The notes under the pieces are model-generated. The model searched no databases and had not been told where the DNA came from. It was given only the letters and a program-made list of their open reading frames with translations. Below are positions 35,911-49,220 of a DNA stretch of 64,000 bases, piece after piece. The position numbers and the translations under genes are program-made. This DNA comes from Anas platyrhynchos (Eukaryota > Chordata > Aves > Anseriformes > Anatidae). The DNA lies in assembly GCF_047663525.1 (NCBI RefSeq), contig NC_092617.1, positions 1,355,501-1,419,500 of the forward strand. Direction: 5' to 3'. Every line of letters starts with the position of its first letter. Within the stretch, counting starts at the first letter, position 1.

Positions 35911-37687
35911 AGAAGTGACATCTTAGTGGGATGGAAGGACACAGCATGCTGTAGGCAGGCCCTGCACAGCATGCGTAGCAGCCCTGCACAGCCCCTGAGG
36001 GGCCCAGCCCCAGTTCGTGCCCCCCAGCTTGTGCTCCAGAAGGGCTCCCCTAGGTCCTGTGTCACTTTTCCCACCTGGGTCCCTCGGCTATCCAAGGAAA
36101 CCTTGGAGGCAGTGTCCACCTCTGACTGGAAAACTGAAACCAGCCATGAAAATAGATTGAAGAAACAGTTCAAAGCTGTGCAAAAAAGGATTCTAAGTAA
36201 TAGCTGAAATAATCTCCCTTGCCAGCATCACCAGCTTTTTTTTTTTTTCTATGAATGTTCATTATTTATTTACACAGTTTTCCATTGACAACACCATGGA
36301 GAAGTGCAATAAATCAAATTATGCTTTCTTGAACAATAGTTTTATGCAAACATTTAGGAAAATACATTTTACATAAACACACATTTACCAAAACACATTT
36401 CCCAACAATTCTAATGCTTCTTTCTTTTTTTCCTTTTTTTTTTTTTTTTTTCTCCTCCATTTCTTCTGTCCTTGAAGAGCACTCTGAGGGAGAGTCATTG
36501 CATTAAAGATTAATGCATGTTTAAAAGACTGAGATTGAGAAATACGCTCCATGCCATCATGAAGGGAGATAACAAAGAGTGTCAACAGTGTTGGCCCAAG
36601 TGCCCATCACTGAGGGATGCTGCTGGTAACTGGCTGAAAGGAGGACTTTGTACCACTGACACCTTGCCCCCAAAAACATCATCCCCTTTTTCAGTCCAAA
36701 TATCACCAGTGTGGGTAAAGGGAACCCCAGGAAACCATGGCAAAGGCCTTGCTAAAGTGCAGGTTCACCTCGTTCCCTTCTTTCCCCTCCCCTTCTGTTT
36801 CAGCAGTTCCTTTGGTTCCTCCAACTGCCTGAAGAAGGCTGTGGCAGGACTTTCCCTATCACATTCCCAGGGTTAGAGGTGACAATTGCAGTTCTGCCAA
36901 TCCTTTTTCTTGCCCTTCCTGAAGATGCGTTTGATGCCCACATTTTTCAAGTCCCCAGAAATCTTGCTGATCCAAATGCCTGACAGCCCGGTCGAGAAAG
37001 GCGGGGTAGTGTGACATAACAGAGAGGGGCATCTGCAATGAACCTATGCAAAAGGGGTTCCAGGAATCTCACAGGGACACTGGGGGTTGTTCCTGGAATC
37101 ACACAGGGCAATGGCAGGGCTGTGTGAGGTGTCCACATCTGAGCAGACCTCATACACACATGCCTTTAGAGAGAGCTCCTGCAGTCACTGCCAGAGGCTG
37201 GGAGACACCTCAGCTGTGGGGTGCCTCGCCCTGCTCTGCCCTCCTCTGAGATACCCCAGGACATGAGGAATGGGCACAGAGACCTCGGTTCAAGGAGGAA
37301 CGTCCCAGAGCTGCCTTCAGGTGGCTTCCCAGGGGACGTTACTTGGCCTTGTGACGCTATCTGCCCAGCTGGCCTTCATGAGACTTCTAGGAATAGCGGA
37401 TGGCCTTTGTGCTCCTTCGTGTTCATCTCTCCACACACATATGACGTGCCTGCCAGCACCAGCATTGGGTTTCTCTTTCAATGTCTCCCATGCACATACA
37501 GCAGGCCCTGCTCTTCTGGGAAATCTTATCCCTCAAGAAGCAATGAGCAATGGCCTGGCCAGGCATTGCTGAACTTACTACCCACACCTCTGAGCTTGTG
37601 ATGGCACTCTCCAGAGTATGAAAAATTATTAAAAAGAAAACCTTGTTCCTGCAATGCATTCTGAGTCATATGCAGAAGACAATAGGC
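35911..37687. other. Intergenic, no gene recognised
   Basis: About 1.8 kb with A- and T-runs (36238, 36430) and short ORFs that look like chance. It lies downstream of the olfactory receptor. Confidence 0.55.
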
Positions 37688-37716
37688 TTTTTTTTTTTTT
37701 TTTTTTTTTTTAAATA

Positions 37717-38631
37717 TTAGTTCATCAGTTTCCTCAAGGCATCCTTGAGCTCCTGGTTCCTCATGCTGTAGATGAGTGGGTTCACTGCTGGAGGCACCAC
37801 TGAGTACAGAACGGATACCACCAGGTCAAGGCATGGCGAAGAGATGGAGGGGGGCTTCAAGTAGGCAACCATGACAGTGCTAACAAACAGGGAGACCACG
37901 GCCAGGTGAGGGAGACATGTGGAAAAGGCTTTGTGCCAGCCCTGCTCAGAGGGCATCCTCAGCACCACCCTGAAGATCTGCACATAGGAAATAACAATGA
38001 AAACAAAAGAACCAAAGACTAAGGAAAAACTGAAAACAAGTAGCTCAAATTCCCTGAGGTAGGCATCTGAGCAGGAGAGCTTGAGGATCTGGGGGATTTC
38101 ACAGAAGAACTGCTCCACAGCATTGCCATGGCAGAGCGGCAGGGAAAATGTGTTGGCCATGTGCAGGACAGCTTGGAGAAAGTCACTGCCCCAGGCAGCT
38201 GCTGCCATGGTGGCACAAGCTCTGCTGCCCAGGAGGCTCCCATAGTGCAGGGGCTTGCAGATGGCAACATAGCGGTCATAGGCCATGACAGTGAGAATTG
38301 AAAACTCTGAACCAAAGAAGAAGACGAAAAAGAGAACTTGTGCAGCACAGCCTTGATAGGAGATGGTCCTGGTGTCCCAGAGGGAATTGGCCATGGCTTT
38401 GGGGACAGTAATGGAGATGCATCCCAGGTCGAGGAGGGCGAGGTTGAGGAGGAAGAAGTACATGGGGGTGTGCAGGCGGTGGTCGCAGGCTACAGCGCTG
38501 AGGATGAGGCCGTTGCCCAGGAGGGCAGCCAGGTAGATGCCCAGGAAGAGCGCGAAGTGCAGGAGCTGCAGCTCACGCGTGTCTGCGAATGGCAGCAGGA
38601 GGAACTCGCTCACAGAGCTGCTGTTGGGCAT
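37717..38631 (-). CDS. Olfactory receptor (class II, avian OR14-like)
   Basis: An intact single-exon 304-residue seven-transmembrane odorant receptor. Hallmarks in order: N-glycosylation site NSS at residues 3-5; LHTPMYFFL at the end of TM2; MAYDRYVAICKPLHYG after TM3 (G-protein contact); conserved extracellular-loop cysteines; KAFSTCLPHL before TM6; PPAVNPLIYSMRNQELKDAL in TM7 and the start of the tail. Length and motifs match functional odorant receptors, which couple to Golf in olfactory neurons. The sequence type suggests the bird-expanded gamma-c (OR14) group, by memory of the family only. The 5' exon and promoter are not identified. A run of about 24 A follows the stop codon within about 8 bases on the coding strand. 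Confidence 0.95.
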   Translation of the reverse strand: MPNSSSVSEFLLLPFADTRELQLLHFALFLGIYLAALLGNGLILSAVACDHRLHTPMYFFLLNLALLDLGCISITVPKAMANSLWDTRTISYQGCAAQVLFFVFFFGSEFSILTVMAYDRYVAICKPLHYGSLLGSRACATMAAAAWGSDFLQAVLHMANTFSLPLCHGNAVEQFFCEIPQILKLSCSDAYLREFELLVFSFSLVFGSFVFIVISYVQIFRVVLRMPSEQGWHKAFSTCLPHLAVVSLFVSTVMVAYLKPPSISSPCLDLVVSVLYSVVPPAVNPLIYSMRNQELKDALRKLMN

Positions 38632-40497
38632 TTTCTGACATTGAACACAGTTGTCTGTTGAAAAAGAGAAGGCAGAATAAAGTTAGAAGAGACTTCTCTG
38701 AGGAAAACATTTTGAAAGTCTTAGAGCACTCTCATCCCAAGCCTCTCTCTTTGCAGGAGAATCTTTCTGCAGCTCTACCGCTTGAGTCCCGGATGATTCT
38801 TTCTGAGGCTGACACTGGGAGCGGGGATTCCTGTGGGCTCCAGAGGAGTCCTTCCTGCTGTGAAGCATTCAGGAAGCAGGAAAAAGGGGGAAACTGACGT
38901 TCAGTCCATTTATAAGATCCATGAACTTCGCAGTGTTGTTGCAAAGAACACCTCCCTCCAGTATAGAGCAAGGCTGATTTTCTTATGCTGAGTACAACAA
39001 GCACACTACTGTTTCCCAATATGTAGAGAGCTTAAAGCAGAGAAGCCCCAGTCCCACTGCAGATGGACAGAATCCTCACCTTGTCTGCAAGTGCATGAGC
39101 AGGATCTCAGCTTCTCCCTCTTTGCTAGGGCTACAGAGGCGTCACTCCAGCTGCCCACAGACAGCCAGTCAGCAGCAAGGACATGGCCTTAGTGCAGAGG
39201 TGTCTTCTCCTTGTGGCACCTGGAGAACACAAGGATGCCAAGAGAGAGCTGCATCCTGCTGGAGAGCAGCCTGAAGACCAGGAGAACACCCCATGGACAA
39301 ACATGAATATTCATAAGCTGGACTGTCCCAGCATCCCAGCTCCATCCCTTCAGTGTCTGGAGGAGGCTTAGCACTTGGCTCCTGGCTGTCCAGGGGAAGC
39401 TGGGTTATGGCTCTCCATGGACTTTCTGCCAGACGTCCTCACCTCACAGTGCAATCCAGCAGCAGTCTCAAAGCCTACTGCATTGCCCACTGCCCTCCCA
39501 GAAACAAGACCCAGGAGGAGACACTTCCAGGACCTGCAGCTGCATGGCCCTGCAGCCAGACATTTACCTTGTCAAGGGCTGTGCAGATTTCTCCTGCAGG
39601 CAGCTCTCAGCATCCACCCACTCCCAACTGCCTCCAAGTCCTCTCTCCTTCTCTCCTCTCTTTGTGCCAGCTGCGGTCAGAGCCCCCAACCCTGCTGTGC
39701 TGTGCAGTGGAGCTGCTCCTGGGCAGAACTGTCTCTCTGCACCAGATCCCTCTTGCCAGGAGCAAGACTCAAAGAAAAAAGAAAGACTGGATTTGGAGAC
39801 GTGGCATTTTTCAGGCTCAAGACTGGTGAACTATCCCTGATTAAACTGGTGTTTTTCAGAACTATTTTCCAACCTTTTTGCCATTTGAGTTACTCATTGT
39901 TGGAGAAAAATATGTGAATGGCAATACTGTCTAATAAGCAATAAAATGAGAAGAGATAATGTGTTATTCAGACTCTCAAAAACAAATCTGAAAGTTGTTT
40001 TTTTGTTCGTTTGTTTTTGTTTTTTTTTCCCTGATGTTTTGTCTCAGTGCTAAGATGCTTGAAACAGGATCTAATCACATTCCCTGCATGGGTATGATCT
40101 TCAATGTTTCTGTTCAGATTTTTTAAAATCGTTGCAAACATCTACTGACAGTATCCATTTAGAACGTTTCTCAGATCTTTCCTGTACTGATAATTATTTG
40201 GCAGGGACCAGGACTTGCTACTACAAGACTGTTGTATACTAGGGTGAGACTACTATCAACGGAAGGAGGAATTTGTTGGCTTATCGGAAATCCAGAGGAA
40301 ACCAGCTGTGAGGCCTACCATTGAACACTGCTCTATGAATGCCAAGCAACATCTAAAATGTTAAAAATAGGCTTCAGTCCTTAGAACCATAGGCTTTCAA
40401 ACCTCAGCGTTTGTTCTAATTGTCTTGGTGTGAGAAAGCTACTGATACTCTCATTTCTTGAGTAGTTGCAGGCAGAGAAAGTCTGAGCCTCTTGCTG
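38632..40497. other. Upstream flank of the olfactory receptor, no gene recognised
   Basis: About 1.9 kb, mixed composition. Odorant receptors usually have noncoding 5' exons here, but none can be placed. Plus-strand ORFs at 39353-39917 overlap in several frames and have no family resemblance. Confidence 0.5.
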
Positions 40498-41454
40498 TGT
40501 CATGGGTTTACGTGGCAAGGTTTTGGTGTTAGGGGGCCACAGGCGTGGCTTCTGTGAGAAGGATCTAGAAGCTGCCCCATGTTTGGCAAGGGCCCCACTG
40601 CTGGCCAGAGCTGAGCCAGTAAGTGATGTTGTTTTGCGCCTCTGTGAGAGCAGATTTAGGAAAAAAAAAAAAAAACACAACACTGCGCCACACAGCAGCT
40701 GGGAGAGTGAGAGGAGTGAGGAACAGCCTTGCAGGCGCCAAAGTCAGTGAGGAAGGAGGGGGAGAGGTGCTCCAGGCACACAGCACAAGTTCCCCTGCGG
40801 CCTGTGGTGAGGCCCATGGTGAAGCAGGCTGTCCCCCTGCAGCCCATGGAGTACCACGGTGGAGCAGGGTTCCACGCTGCAGCCCGTGGAGGAGCCCACG
40901 CAGGAGCAGGTGACCTGGTAGGAGCTGCTGCCCGTGGGGGACCTGTGCTGGAGCAGTCTGCTCCTGAGGGATGGACCCCATGGTATGAAGCCATGTGGGA
41001 GCAGTTCTGGAAGAGCTGCTGCCTGTGGGAAGCCCACGCCAGGTCAGTTCAGCAAGGCCTGCATCCTGTGGGAGGGACCCCACAGCACACGGGACAAGAG
41101 TGATTGAGAAGGAGCGGTGGAGAAGCGCTCTAGACTGACCGTAACCCCCATTCCCCCACTCCCCTGCGCTACTCGGGGGGAGGAGGTGGAAGAGGGTGGA
41201 TGGGGGGATAGGTGCTTTGGTTTCTTTCCTTTGTTTCTCGCTTTTCTAGCTGCGTAGGAATAGGCAGTAAGTCTTACTGTCCCCCTATGCTGAGTCTGTT
41301 TTACCAGTCACAATAATTACTGCGCGTCCTCCCTGTCCTTATCTCAACCCTTGAGCCCTTTTGCTTGTGTTTTCTCCCTGTTCCTCTTTGAGGAGGGGGA
41401 GTGAGAGAGCGGTTGTGGTGGAGCTTGTCTGCCCACCTGAGTAAAATCACCACA
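40498..41454 (+). mobile_element. ERVL-like solo LTR, copy 2 (full length)
   Basis: Begins TGTCATGGGTTTACGTGG and ends AAAATCACCACA (TG...CA), about 957 bp. The 5' part matches 35216-35910. The 3' part (GCTGAGTCTGTTTTACC, CCTGTCCTTATCTC) fits the avian ERVL LTR pattern I recall. Flanks share only CTG (40495-40497 and 41455-41457), so the 5-bp duplication expected of ERVL is not clear. Confidence 0.65.
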
Positions 41455-44400
41455 CTGTGTAAGGAGAAAAGCAAGGCAGAGTACACATACCCACACGTCA
41501 GGCGACATAGCAATCCAGCTGGCCATACTGTGACCTGTGATGTTTATGCATGTATCTACTCCTTGCTATTTTTCCCGTAAAATATTGTTTCTTTCAGGGA
41601 AAGGATTACATACTGCTTTTTCTGTTTAATCATCAACTTGGTGATGAGCTTGAGACCTTTAGAAGCTACTTAGAGAACCAAAATTTTATATCAAACTTTG
41701 ACTTAAAAGTTGGACATGCAAAATCTACAGATCCAGAGGCAGATGCAGGGATAAAACTGTATGGAAACTGACTTTTAGATCAATAAACTCACACATACTT
41801 TGTTGTTGTTATTAGTGGTTGTTATTATTAAAAGTCCATGCAATGGCCAGTCGTACAAATTGTCAACTGTCAATTGTAGAAAACTGGAGAGCGGCTAAAA
41901 CTGAGCCATACAAGGAAGTAAACTTCCAAATAATAAATGCAATTACTTTTTATAAAATGAACTTTTTAATTTAATTTAATTTAATTTATTTATTTATTTT
42001 TTAAGAAATAGCTTCCTGAGTCCAATCTCTGTTTGCCAAAATATGGTCTTGAATCTAGGTTCCTCACATTGGTGTGAGTGCCTGCCTGTAATGTGCTGTG
42101 GAGGTTGGCTATTAGGCTCTGTGTGTGGCAGCAAGGTCATTTGTGAACCTCATTCACTGCAAACAGGGACATGTCAGAGAAACTATTTAAACATGTATCG
42201 TTTCTCTCTTCACACCTAGTCTCTACTTTTCATCTGCAGTCCCTTCTCATCTACTCACATTTTTCTTCCAGCACCAGTAGCAAAACAGATGGGCTCACAG
42301 GTCATGGGGAATTTATGGGGAATGCTGTTTCAAACGTGTTACTGGCCACAAGATGCTTCTTTTCCTATTGTTCAGTGAATGGGACTAGATAAAGCACTAC
42401 ACTTCCCTGATACAATTGCAGGTTTTTTTTCTGGCTTCATCCCTGATGAATTACTTGTATTTTGAAAATGTGTTCTTAAAGATATCTCAGATCTTTCCCT
42501 GCATTTCCTTTGGTGAAGCTTGATTCTTTTGGGCTAATTTTAATTTATTTAACGTTCAGTAAGGGTCTGATTTTATTTAACATGCACGTGCAACTTACCC
42601 CCCCAAGTCTTAATGGCATTGCAACCACTTGTACTGCCCTATATATTTATTGTAATACTCCTCCCAGCTTTCATTGCATTCATCGTGTCTAGTTTATTTC
42701 TCGTCACTATATCCACATTACCCTTTTCCTGTGGCCTGAGTGGCTTTTGAGCATATTCTGTAAGGAAGCAATCCTGTATTAGTCTTATAATCATGCTTGC
42801 TTGGTAGTTTTTCCCACTAACATTTTCCTAGGAAATGTCTAGGTAATTGAACTCCTCCACTGGATCGTTACGCTGGATTCAATACAGACTTCCTTCATCT
42901 GTAAAAACATTTCCTGATATGCTTTCTCATCCTCTCCTGAAAGTCTCTGGCAAGGTCCAAGGACTAACTTTTTCCATATCTCATTCTTCAGTTTACTTCC
43001 AATAGTCCCTGTTGTGTCAGCCAAAATCCTAGTGTCATTTATTGCTGTTTATTCGGTATTCTCCCTGTACGCAAATTACTCCCTCCCTCATTACTTTTGT
43101 TTTACCTCACCCATCTGCAAACTTTATACCTTGGTAATTTTATCTCCCAGTTGATACCTTGAATTAACCAAGTCTCTGTCATTCCAATGTAATCATAATT
43201 TTCCCTCAACATATGTTTCTAATACAGCAATCTTGTTACATACATGTATGTTTCTAGCATTTGTAAAACACATTCATCCTGTTCTTTGTCCTTTATGGTC
43301 ACTTTTATTTTTTGAATGTGTAGAAAGAAAGGGTTTCCGCATTGACTTAATTTACAAATTCAGTGCCCCTTTCTCTAAGCGTTAAAGTCCTTATCTTTTT
43401 TGTCTATGTGAACTCTGCCTTCTGAGCAATAAAAGAAAATTAAGACTCTTTAAATTACTTTTCTCATCTAAGTCTGAAAGTGAAAAACTGCAAAGTCAAT
43501 CTCTTTATTTTGAAGGGTTGTTAAGCCTTCTCTTTAGGTAAGAGACCTCAAACTTCTCTTCACAGAGGATTTTGAACCAGTATACCAGTAGTTAGCCTAT
43601 AAGCTCAATCCTTTGCCTCCTTTATTCAGATTGCCCTTTGAAAGTTACTTAAATGGTAGACGCACGTGATTAGTTCTTTCTTTGTCAAGCAGACACTCAC
43701 GCTGTCAGTCCTCTCTGGGTGCCAATACCTTCAGTGTGGACTAAAATTCCTGGAAGCTTTCTGACACCCTTGTGTCGTCGTTCCCCCCGCCCGCTTTTTT
43801 TTCTTCATTGTTCTCCTTTTCTGACAGAGCTAGGGTGATACAGAAGAGTTTGGATGCTTATTAATCAAAAATAAATCTAATTTTGGAAGTGGAAAACAAT
43901 CACTGATCTATCTGTAAATGGCAGAGAGCTGCTCTCTAGCTATCTTGCAGCTGCCCATGGAAAGTACAAATCTGGGCTCAGAGGGCTGAAATAATTACAC
44001 CCTGTTCTGTTTTGAACCAGTCTAATCTTCACTTCAGCTGCTGCTGCCTAAACACAGGGCAGCACCTTAACAATCCAAATGGCTGATTACATGATATATT
44101 TACCACTTTTCCTAATCTGAGAAAAGCGCAGTTCAAAAATATGTGTTTCTTAGTTGAATAAAGCCGGAAGAAAAGTGATTCTTCCGTAACTCAGTTTTAT
44201 AGCTTCGCTCTTCCTTTCCTCCTTTCTCACTTTCACTGTGTCCTATTGTCAGCTGTTCCTCTCCAGTTGCCTTATTTTACAGCTGTTGCTTCCCACTTCT
44301 TTTGATATATTTCCCTATAACCCATGTCTACATCTGCACACCAACCTTCTCTTGTCTAGCTAACCGGAGACATATTTCACTGCAGTTCTGTGAGCTGCAT

Positions 44401-45483
44401 GGGCTATTATGATTCTGCCAGCTGATGAAGATTGACCTGCTGTAGAGGGAATGAAAAACTGGGACGTCTTTTCATTCTTCCTGTCAGTAAAACAGCTGCT
44501 TCTAAGCCTTCCATTAAGAAAAATAATAATAAAAAAAATCCACCATATTATATTACAGTAAAACTACACAGTGCAGGGAGATTGATTTAGGCAACATGTG
44601 TTTATCCAGATTGGAACATACTTCGAAGTCTGAGGGTGAGGGCCTCATGCTTCAAAGAGCTCTAAGGATTTATGGAACAGTCTGAGAGTGCCGTGTGAAC
44701 CCATCAGCGTGGACACAGATCTTGGAATCTAGATGTTGGTGTTTGACACGTGAATGAACACATGAAACATAAGTAACACTGATCCCTGTTTGAAGGAGAT
44801 GAGCCTTTGATGAGTGGAAGTGGTTCTATTTTGCTGTATCATGGGATAGAGAGCATGGGAAGCAGTGCATCACTAGTTAGTTCAGAAGTGACTGATAGAT
44901 AGGGTGGACCTTGCTAGCTCTTGTGCAATCTGTTTGCTACTCAGAGAACTCCTTTCTTTCTGCAGTGAGATATATCTTCCTCAGAAGTAAATGGAATCTA
45001 GTTATTTGTGGGCTGAAATAAGAACAAATTGAAATATAGAAAGAACTGTGCCTAGATCAGCAGAGCAATGAAGAAAAAGTCCAAGAGAGGAAAAAGTATA
45101 TCACAGCATAAGAGAGGAAAAAGGTAATTCAGAATGCAAGCGAATGCATGTAGGAGAAGAAACTAAACAAAATTACACAAAACTATAGAAGAAATAGATT
45201 AAGAATATAGAAGTAAAAGATAAGTAATAGAGAGTGAAAACATGCTTACACCAAGAAAACTGTGTTTAAAAACATGCATTTACCTAACTTAGTACTTTAA
45301 CTTGCAAAATAACATGGCCTCAGTGCCAAAGATCACTTGACTACTGTTAGCTTGTGCAGCACTAAAAGCATAATCATGTCAATTGCTTATTTGCATGATT
45401 TTTCATATTCTAAGAGTTGATACGGAAATGATCCGTTCTGTATCAGTACAATTTCTGAACACTTGAAAAGAGATACTGTGGCT
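41455..45483. other. AT-rich intergenic region, nothing recognised
   Basis: About 4 kb of AT-rich sequence with only short scattered ORFs, T-runs and TTTAATTTAATTTATT at 41965-42000. No gene, RNA or known repeat could be supported. Confidence 0.6.
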
Positions 45484-46040
45484 TACCCTTCAGAAGAGAA
45501 TCTCGAGAGCCGAGTCCAGGGGGACAATCACTTCCCTAGCCCTGCTGGCCACACTGCTTCTTATTCCAGCCAGGATGCTCTTGGCCTTCCTGGCCACCTG
45601 AGCACACTGCTGGCTCATATTCAGCCGACTAGCCACCATCACTCCCAGGTCCTTCTCCGCCTGGCAGCTCTCCAACCACTCATCTCCCAGCCTGTAGCTC
45701 TGCTTGGGGTTATTGAGCCCCAGGTGGAGGACCCGGCACTTGGCCTTGTTGAACTTCATGCAGTTGGCCTCAGCCCATTGGTCCAGCCTATCCAGATCCT
45801 CCTGCAGAGCCTTCCTACCCTCGAGCAGATCGACACATGCACCTAACTTGGAGTCATCTGCAAGATCACTGAAGGTGCACTCGATCCCCTCATTCAGATC
45901 ATCGATAAAGATATTAAAGAGGACTGGCCCTAGTAGTGAGCCCTGGGGAACTCCATTAGTGACCGGCCTCCTACTGGCTTTAACTCCAGATAAATGTAAC
46001 TGGATTACAACAGCAGGCATGTTTCTAGCCACACGTGCCT
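45484..46040 (-). mobile_element. CR1 LINE reverse transcriptase fragment
   Basis: The minus strand encodes [20 protein letters not shown], then [10 protein letters not shown] in place of the usual F-A-D-D-T-K-L, and [20 protein letters not shown] and [12 protein letters not shown], all typical CR1 RT. The altered catalytic motif and the truncations mean it is inactive. Confidence 0.9.
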
Positions 46041-46314
46041 TTTTCCAGAGAGAAAGCTGAAGAACATGGCAACCCACAGCCTGCTGCACCCTGAGGGGCA
46101 AGGGCAGAGCAAAGCCCAGGCTGGCACAACACAAAGCGTTGGGGACGGCCATGGCTCCGGAATGCTGGCCCCAGCGGCGGTTGGGCGGTTGGGCAGGCCT
46201 GTAACGGCTGCCCGTGCTGACGGGGAGGCTGCTCGGCTGCCTGCTCCTCCCGCTCAAGTGTCCGCTCCAGACACAACCTCAAGCAGAGGGAGTCAGCTTC
46301 TTTTTCCTCTCTCT

Positions 46315-49220
46315 TCAAGCAGGACGGTGACACGATTGGGTCAGGACGAGAGTGACCTCTGCATGAGGATGACGGGACACGGACAGCCTCGGTGAGAAGA
46401 ACCTTGGGCACTCAGGCAAGCGCTGCCCATGGTTACAGGGGGATGCTGCTCCGTTTGGTGCTTTTCCTCTTTCAGACAGAAACATTCCTAGCGATGAGAC
46501 CGGACCGTGGCACACTGCTGGCCTCTCTCGCTTTGAGAGCTCAGCCAGAAAAGATGCCAACGCTCTCCAGGACAGATGAGAAAGCGTCACGCCATTCCCC
46601 ACCACGGTGTCACCACGCTAAGTGGGAATATGGCACATTTAAGCTACAACAAACAAACATCCCCTGGACATCAGGAAGATGCGAGATGGACAGCCTTGGT
46701 GTGAGGCTGGGAGAGCTTCGTGCAAGGAGGAAGGAATGGCTTCCAGTGCTGAGAGGGGGTGGCTGCTCGGTTTGTCGCCTCCTCTATTACAGCTGGAGAC
46801 ACTGACAGTGCTGGAATGAAGCCGTGGCACACTCCTGGACTCTCTCCCCTTGAGAAGTCACCTAGCAAAGGTGTCAATGATCTCCAGGACAAGTAAGATT
46901 GCCCCAACCCACACCCCAGCATGGTCTCATAGCAAGCAGGACGGTGACATGCTTGGGCCAGGACAGCAGTGACCACTCAATCAGGATGATGGGAGACGGA
47001 TTGACATGGTGAGACGCTCGAGTCCGTCGGGCACAGAGGCAGGGTCAGCCCCTGGTCCCACGGGGATACTGCTCTGATTTTTCTTTCTCTTATTAAAGCC
47101 AGACACACACAGCGATTGGAAACAGACGACGGCACATCCGTGGCGACTCTCCCTTTGAGAAGACATCTGGAAGGAACTTCCAGCACTCTCCAGGACAAGT
47201 AACATTGCCCCAACCCATATCCACCACTGTCCACAGAAATCAGGATGGTGACACGATCAGACTAGGACGGCAGTGACCGCTCCATGGAGACGACGGAACA
47301 CAGAAAGCCTCGGTGAGTCGCTGGAGACCCTCGGGTACAGAGGCAGGGGCTGGCCATGGTTACAGGGGGATGCTGCTCCATTTGGTGCTTCTTCTCTTTC
47401 AGCCAGACACACACAGCGATGAGACCAGACCACGGCAAACTCCTAGCCTCTCTGCCCTCGACAACTGAGCTGGAAAGAAGAGCTGCCAACGCTCTCCAGG
47501 ACAGGCAGGATCGCCCCAACCCACACCCACGAGGCTCTAACTGCAAGCAGGTCGGTGACACGATCGGGGTAGGACAGCAGTGACTGCTCCATGAGGACGA
47601 TGGGACAGGGAGAGCCTCGGTGAGTCCTGGTAGACCCTTGGGCACAGAGGCAGGGTCTTCCTATGATCACAGAGGGATGCTGCTCCGTTTGTTCTGTCTG
47701 TTATTAAAGCCAGACACACACAGCGATGGGATGAGACCAAGGCACAATCCTGGCCTGTCTCCCATTGAGAAGTCAGGTGGAAGGAAGTTCCAGCGCTCTC
47801 CAGGACAGGTAAGATCTTCCCAACCCACACCCACCAGGCACTAACAGCAAGCAGGAAGGTGACCCGCTCGGTCCAGGAGGGCAGTGACCGCTCCATGAGG
47901 ACGATGGGACAGGGAGAGCTTTGGTGAGTTGCTAGAGACCCCCGGGCACAGAGGCAGGGGCTGCCCATGTTTAGAGGGATGCTGCTCTGTCTCTTGGTGC
48001 TTCTGTTTCAGCCAGAAACACAGAGCGATAGAACCAGACCACGGCACAATCCTGGCCGCTCTCCCCTTGAGAAGTCAGCTGTAAGGAAGAGCTGCCAACG
48101 CTCTCCAGGACAGGTAAGATTGCCCCAACCCACACCCACCGGGTACTAACAGCAAGGAGGACGGTGACATGATCGGGATAGGACGGGAGTGGTCCCTGTA
48201 TCAGGATGATGGAACAATGACAGCCTCGGTGAGTCTCTGGAGACCGTCGGGCACAGAAGTAGGGGCAGCCTGTGCTCTGAAGAGGATGCTTCTCCATTTG
48301 TTGGTTCTTCTTTTTCAGCCAGAATTTCACGGCGATTGCACCAGACCATGTCAAAATCCTTGCCGCTCTCCCCTTGAGAAGTCTTCTTGAATAAGAGCTG
48401 CCATCACACTCCAGGACAGGTAAGATTGCCCCAAAACACACCCAGCAGGCTCTGACTGCAAGCAGGACGGTGACATGATCGAGGTAGAAAGGGAGTGATC
48501 GCTGCATGAGGTTGACGGAACAATGACAGCCTCGGTGAGTTGCGCTAAAGCCTCGGGCAGAGAGGCAGGGGCTGCCCGTGTTCACAGAGGGATGCTGCTC
48601 TGTCTCTTGGTGCTTCTCTTTCAGCCAGAAACACCCAGCGATGGAACCAGACCACGGCACAATCCTGGCCTCTCTCCACTTGAGAAGACTTCTGGGAGGA
48701 AGAGCTGCCAAGACTCTCCAGGACAGGTAAGATTACCCCAAAACACACCCCAGCATGGTCTCATATCAAGCAGGACAGTGACACGCTTGGGCCAGGACGG
48801 GAGTGAGCGCTCCATCAGGATGACAGGAGATGGATTGACATGGTGAGACACTCGAGGTTGTTGGGCACAGAGGCAGGGTCAGCCCCTTGTCACACGGGGA
48901 TGCTGCTCCGTTTGTTCTTTCTCTTATTAAAGCCAGACACACACAGCGATGGGAAGCAGACAACGGCACAATTGTGGCGACTCTCCCTTTGAGAGGACAT
49001 CTGGAAGGAACTTCCAGCGCTCCCCAGTAAGAGTAAGATCTCCCCAACCCACATCCACCACTGTTCACAGAAAGCAGGAATGTGACACGATCAGGCTAGG
49101 ATGGCAGTGACCGCTCCATGGAAACGACGGAACACGGAAAGCCTCGGTGAGTCACTAGAGACCCTTGGGCACAGAGGCAGGGGCTCCCCGTGTTCACAGA
49201 GGGATGCTGCTCTGTCTCGT
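46315..49220 (+). repeat. ~305-bp tandem array with exon-like units, left block
   Basis: About ten units with GGATGCTGCTCC near 46443, 47068, 47370, 47677, 47979, 48282, 48590, 48899 and 49203. Most units contain a pyrimidine tract with CTTTCAG or ATTAAAG, a ~99-bp open segment beginning CCAGACACACACAG, and CAGGTAAGAT. Translated, the segments give peptides like PDTHSDGMRPRHNPGLSP followed by EKSGGRK and RSPGQ. The splice-like sites and three-divisible length make them look like tandem symmetric exons. Some units have lost the donor (46575 ATGAGA, 47500 GGCAGGAT). A satellite that copied an exon, or a multi-exon gene, are both possible. Confidence 0.75.

Noticed and set aside
35484..36173. 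229-codon minus-strand ORF
   Set aside because: Lies antisense over the ERVL-like LTR repeat; a similar ORF appears in the second copy at 40565-41083, so it is repeat sequence.
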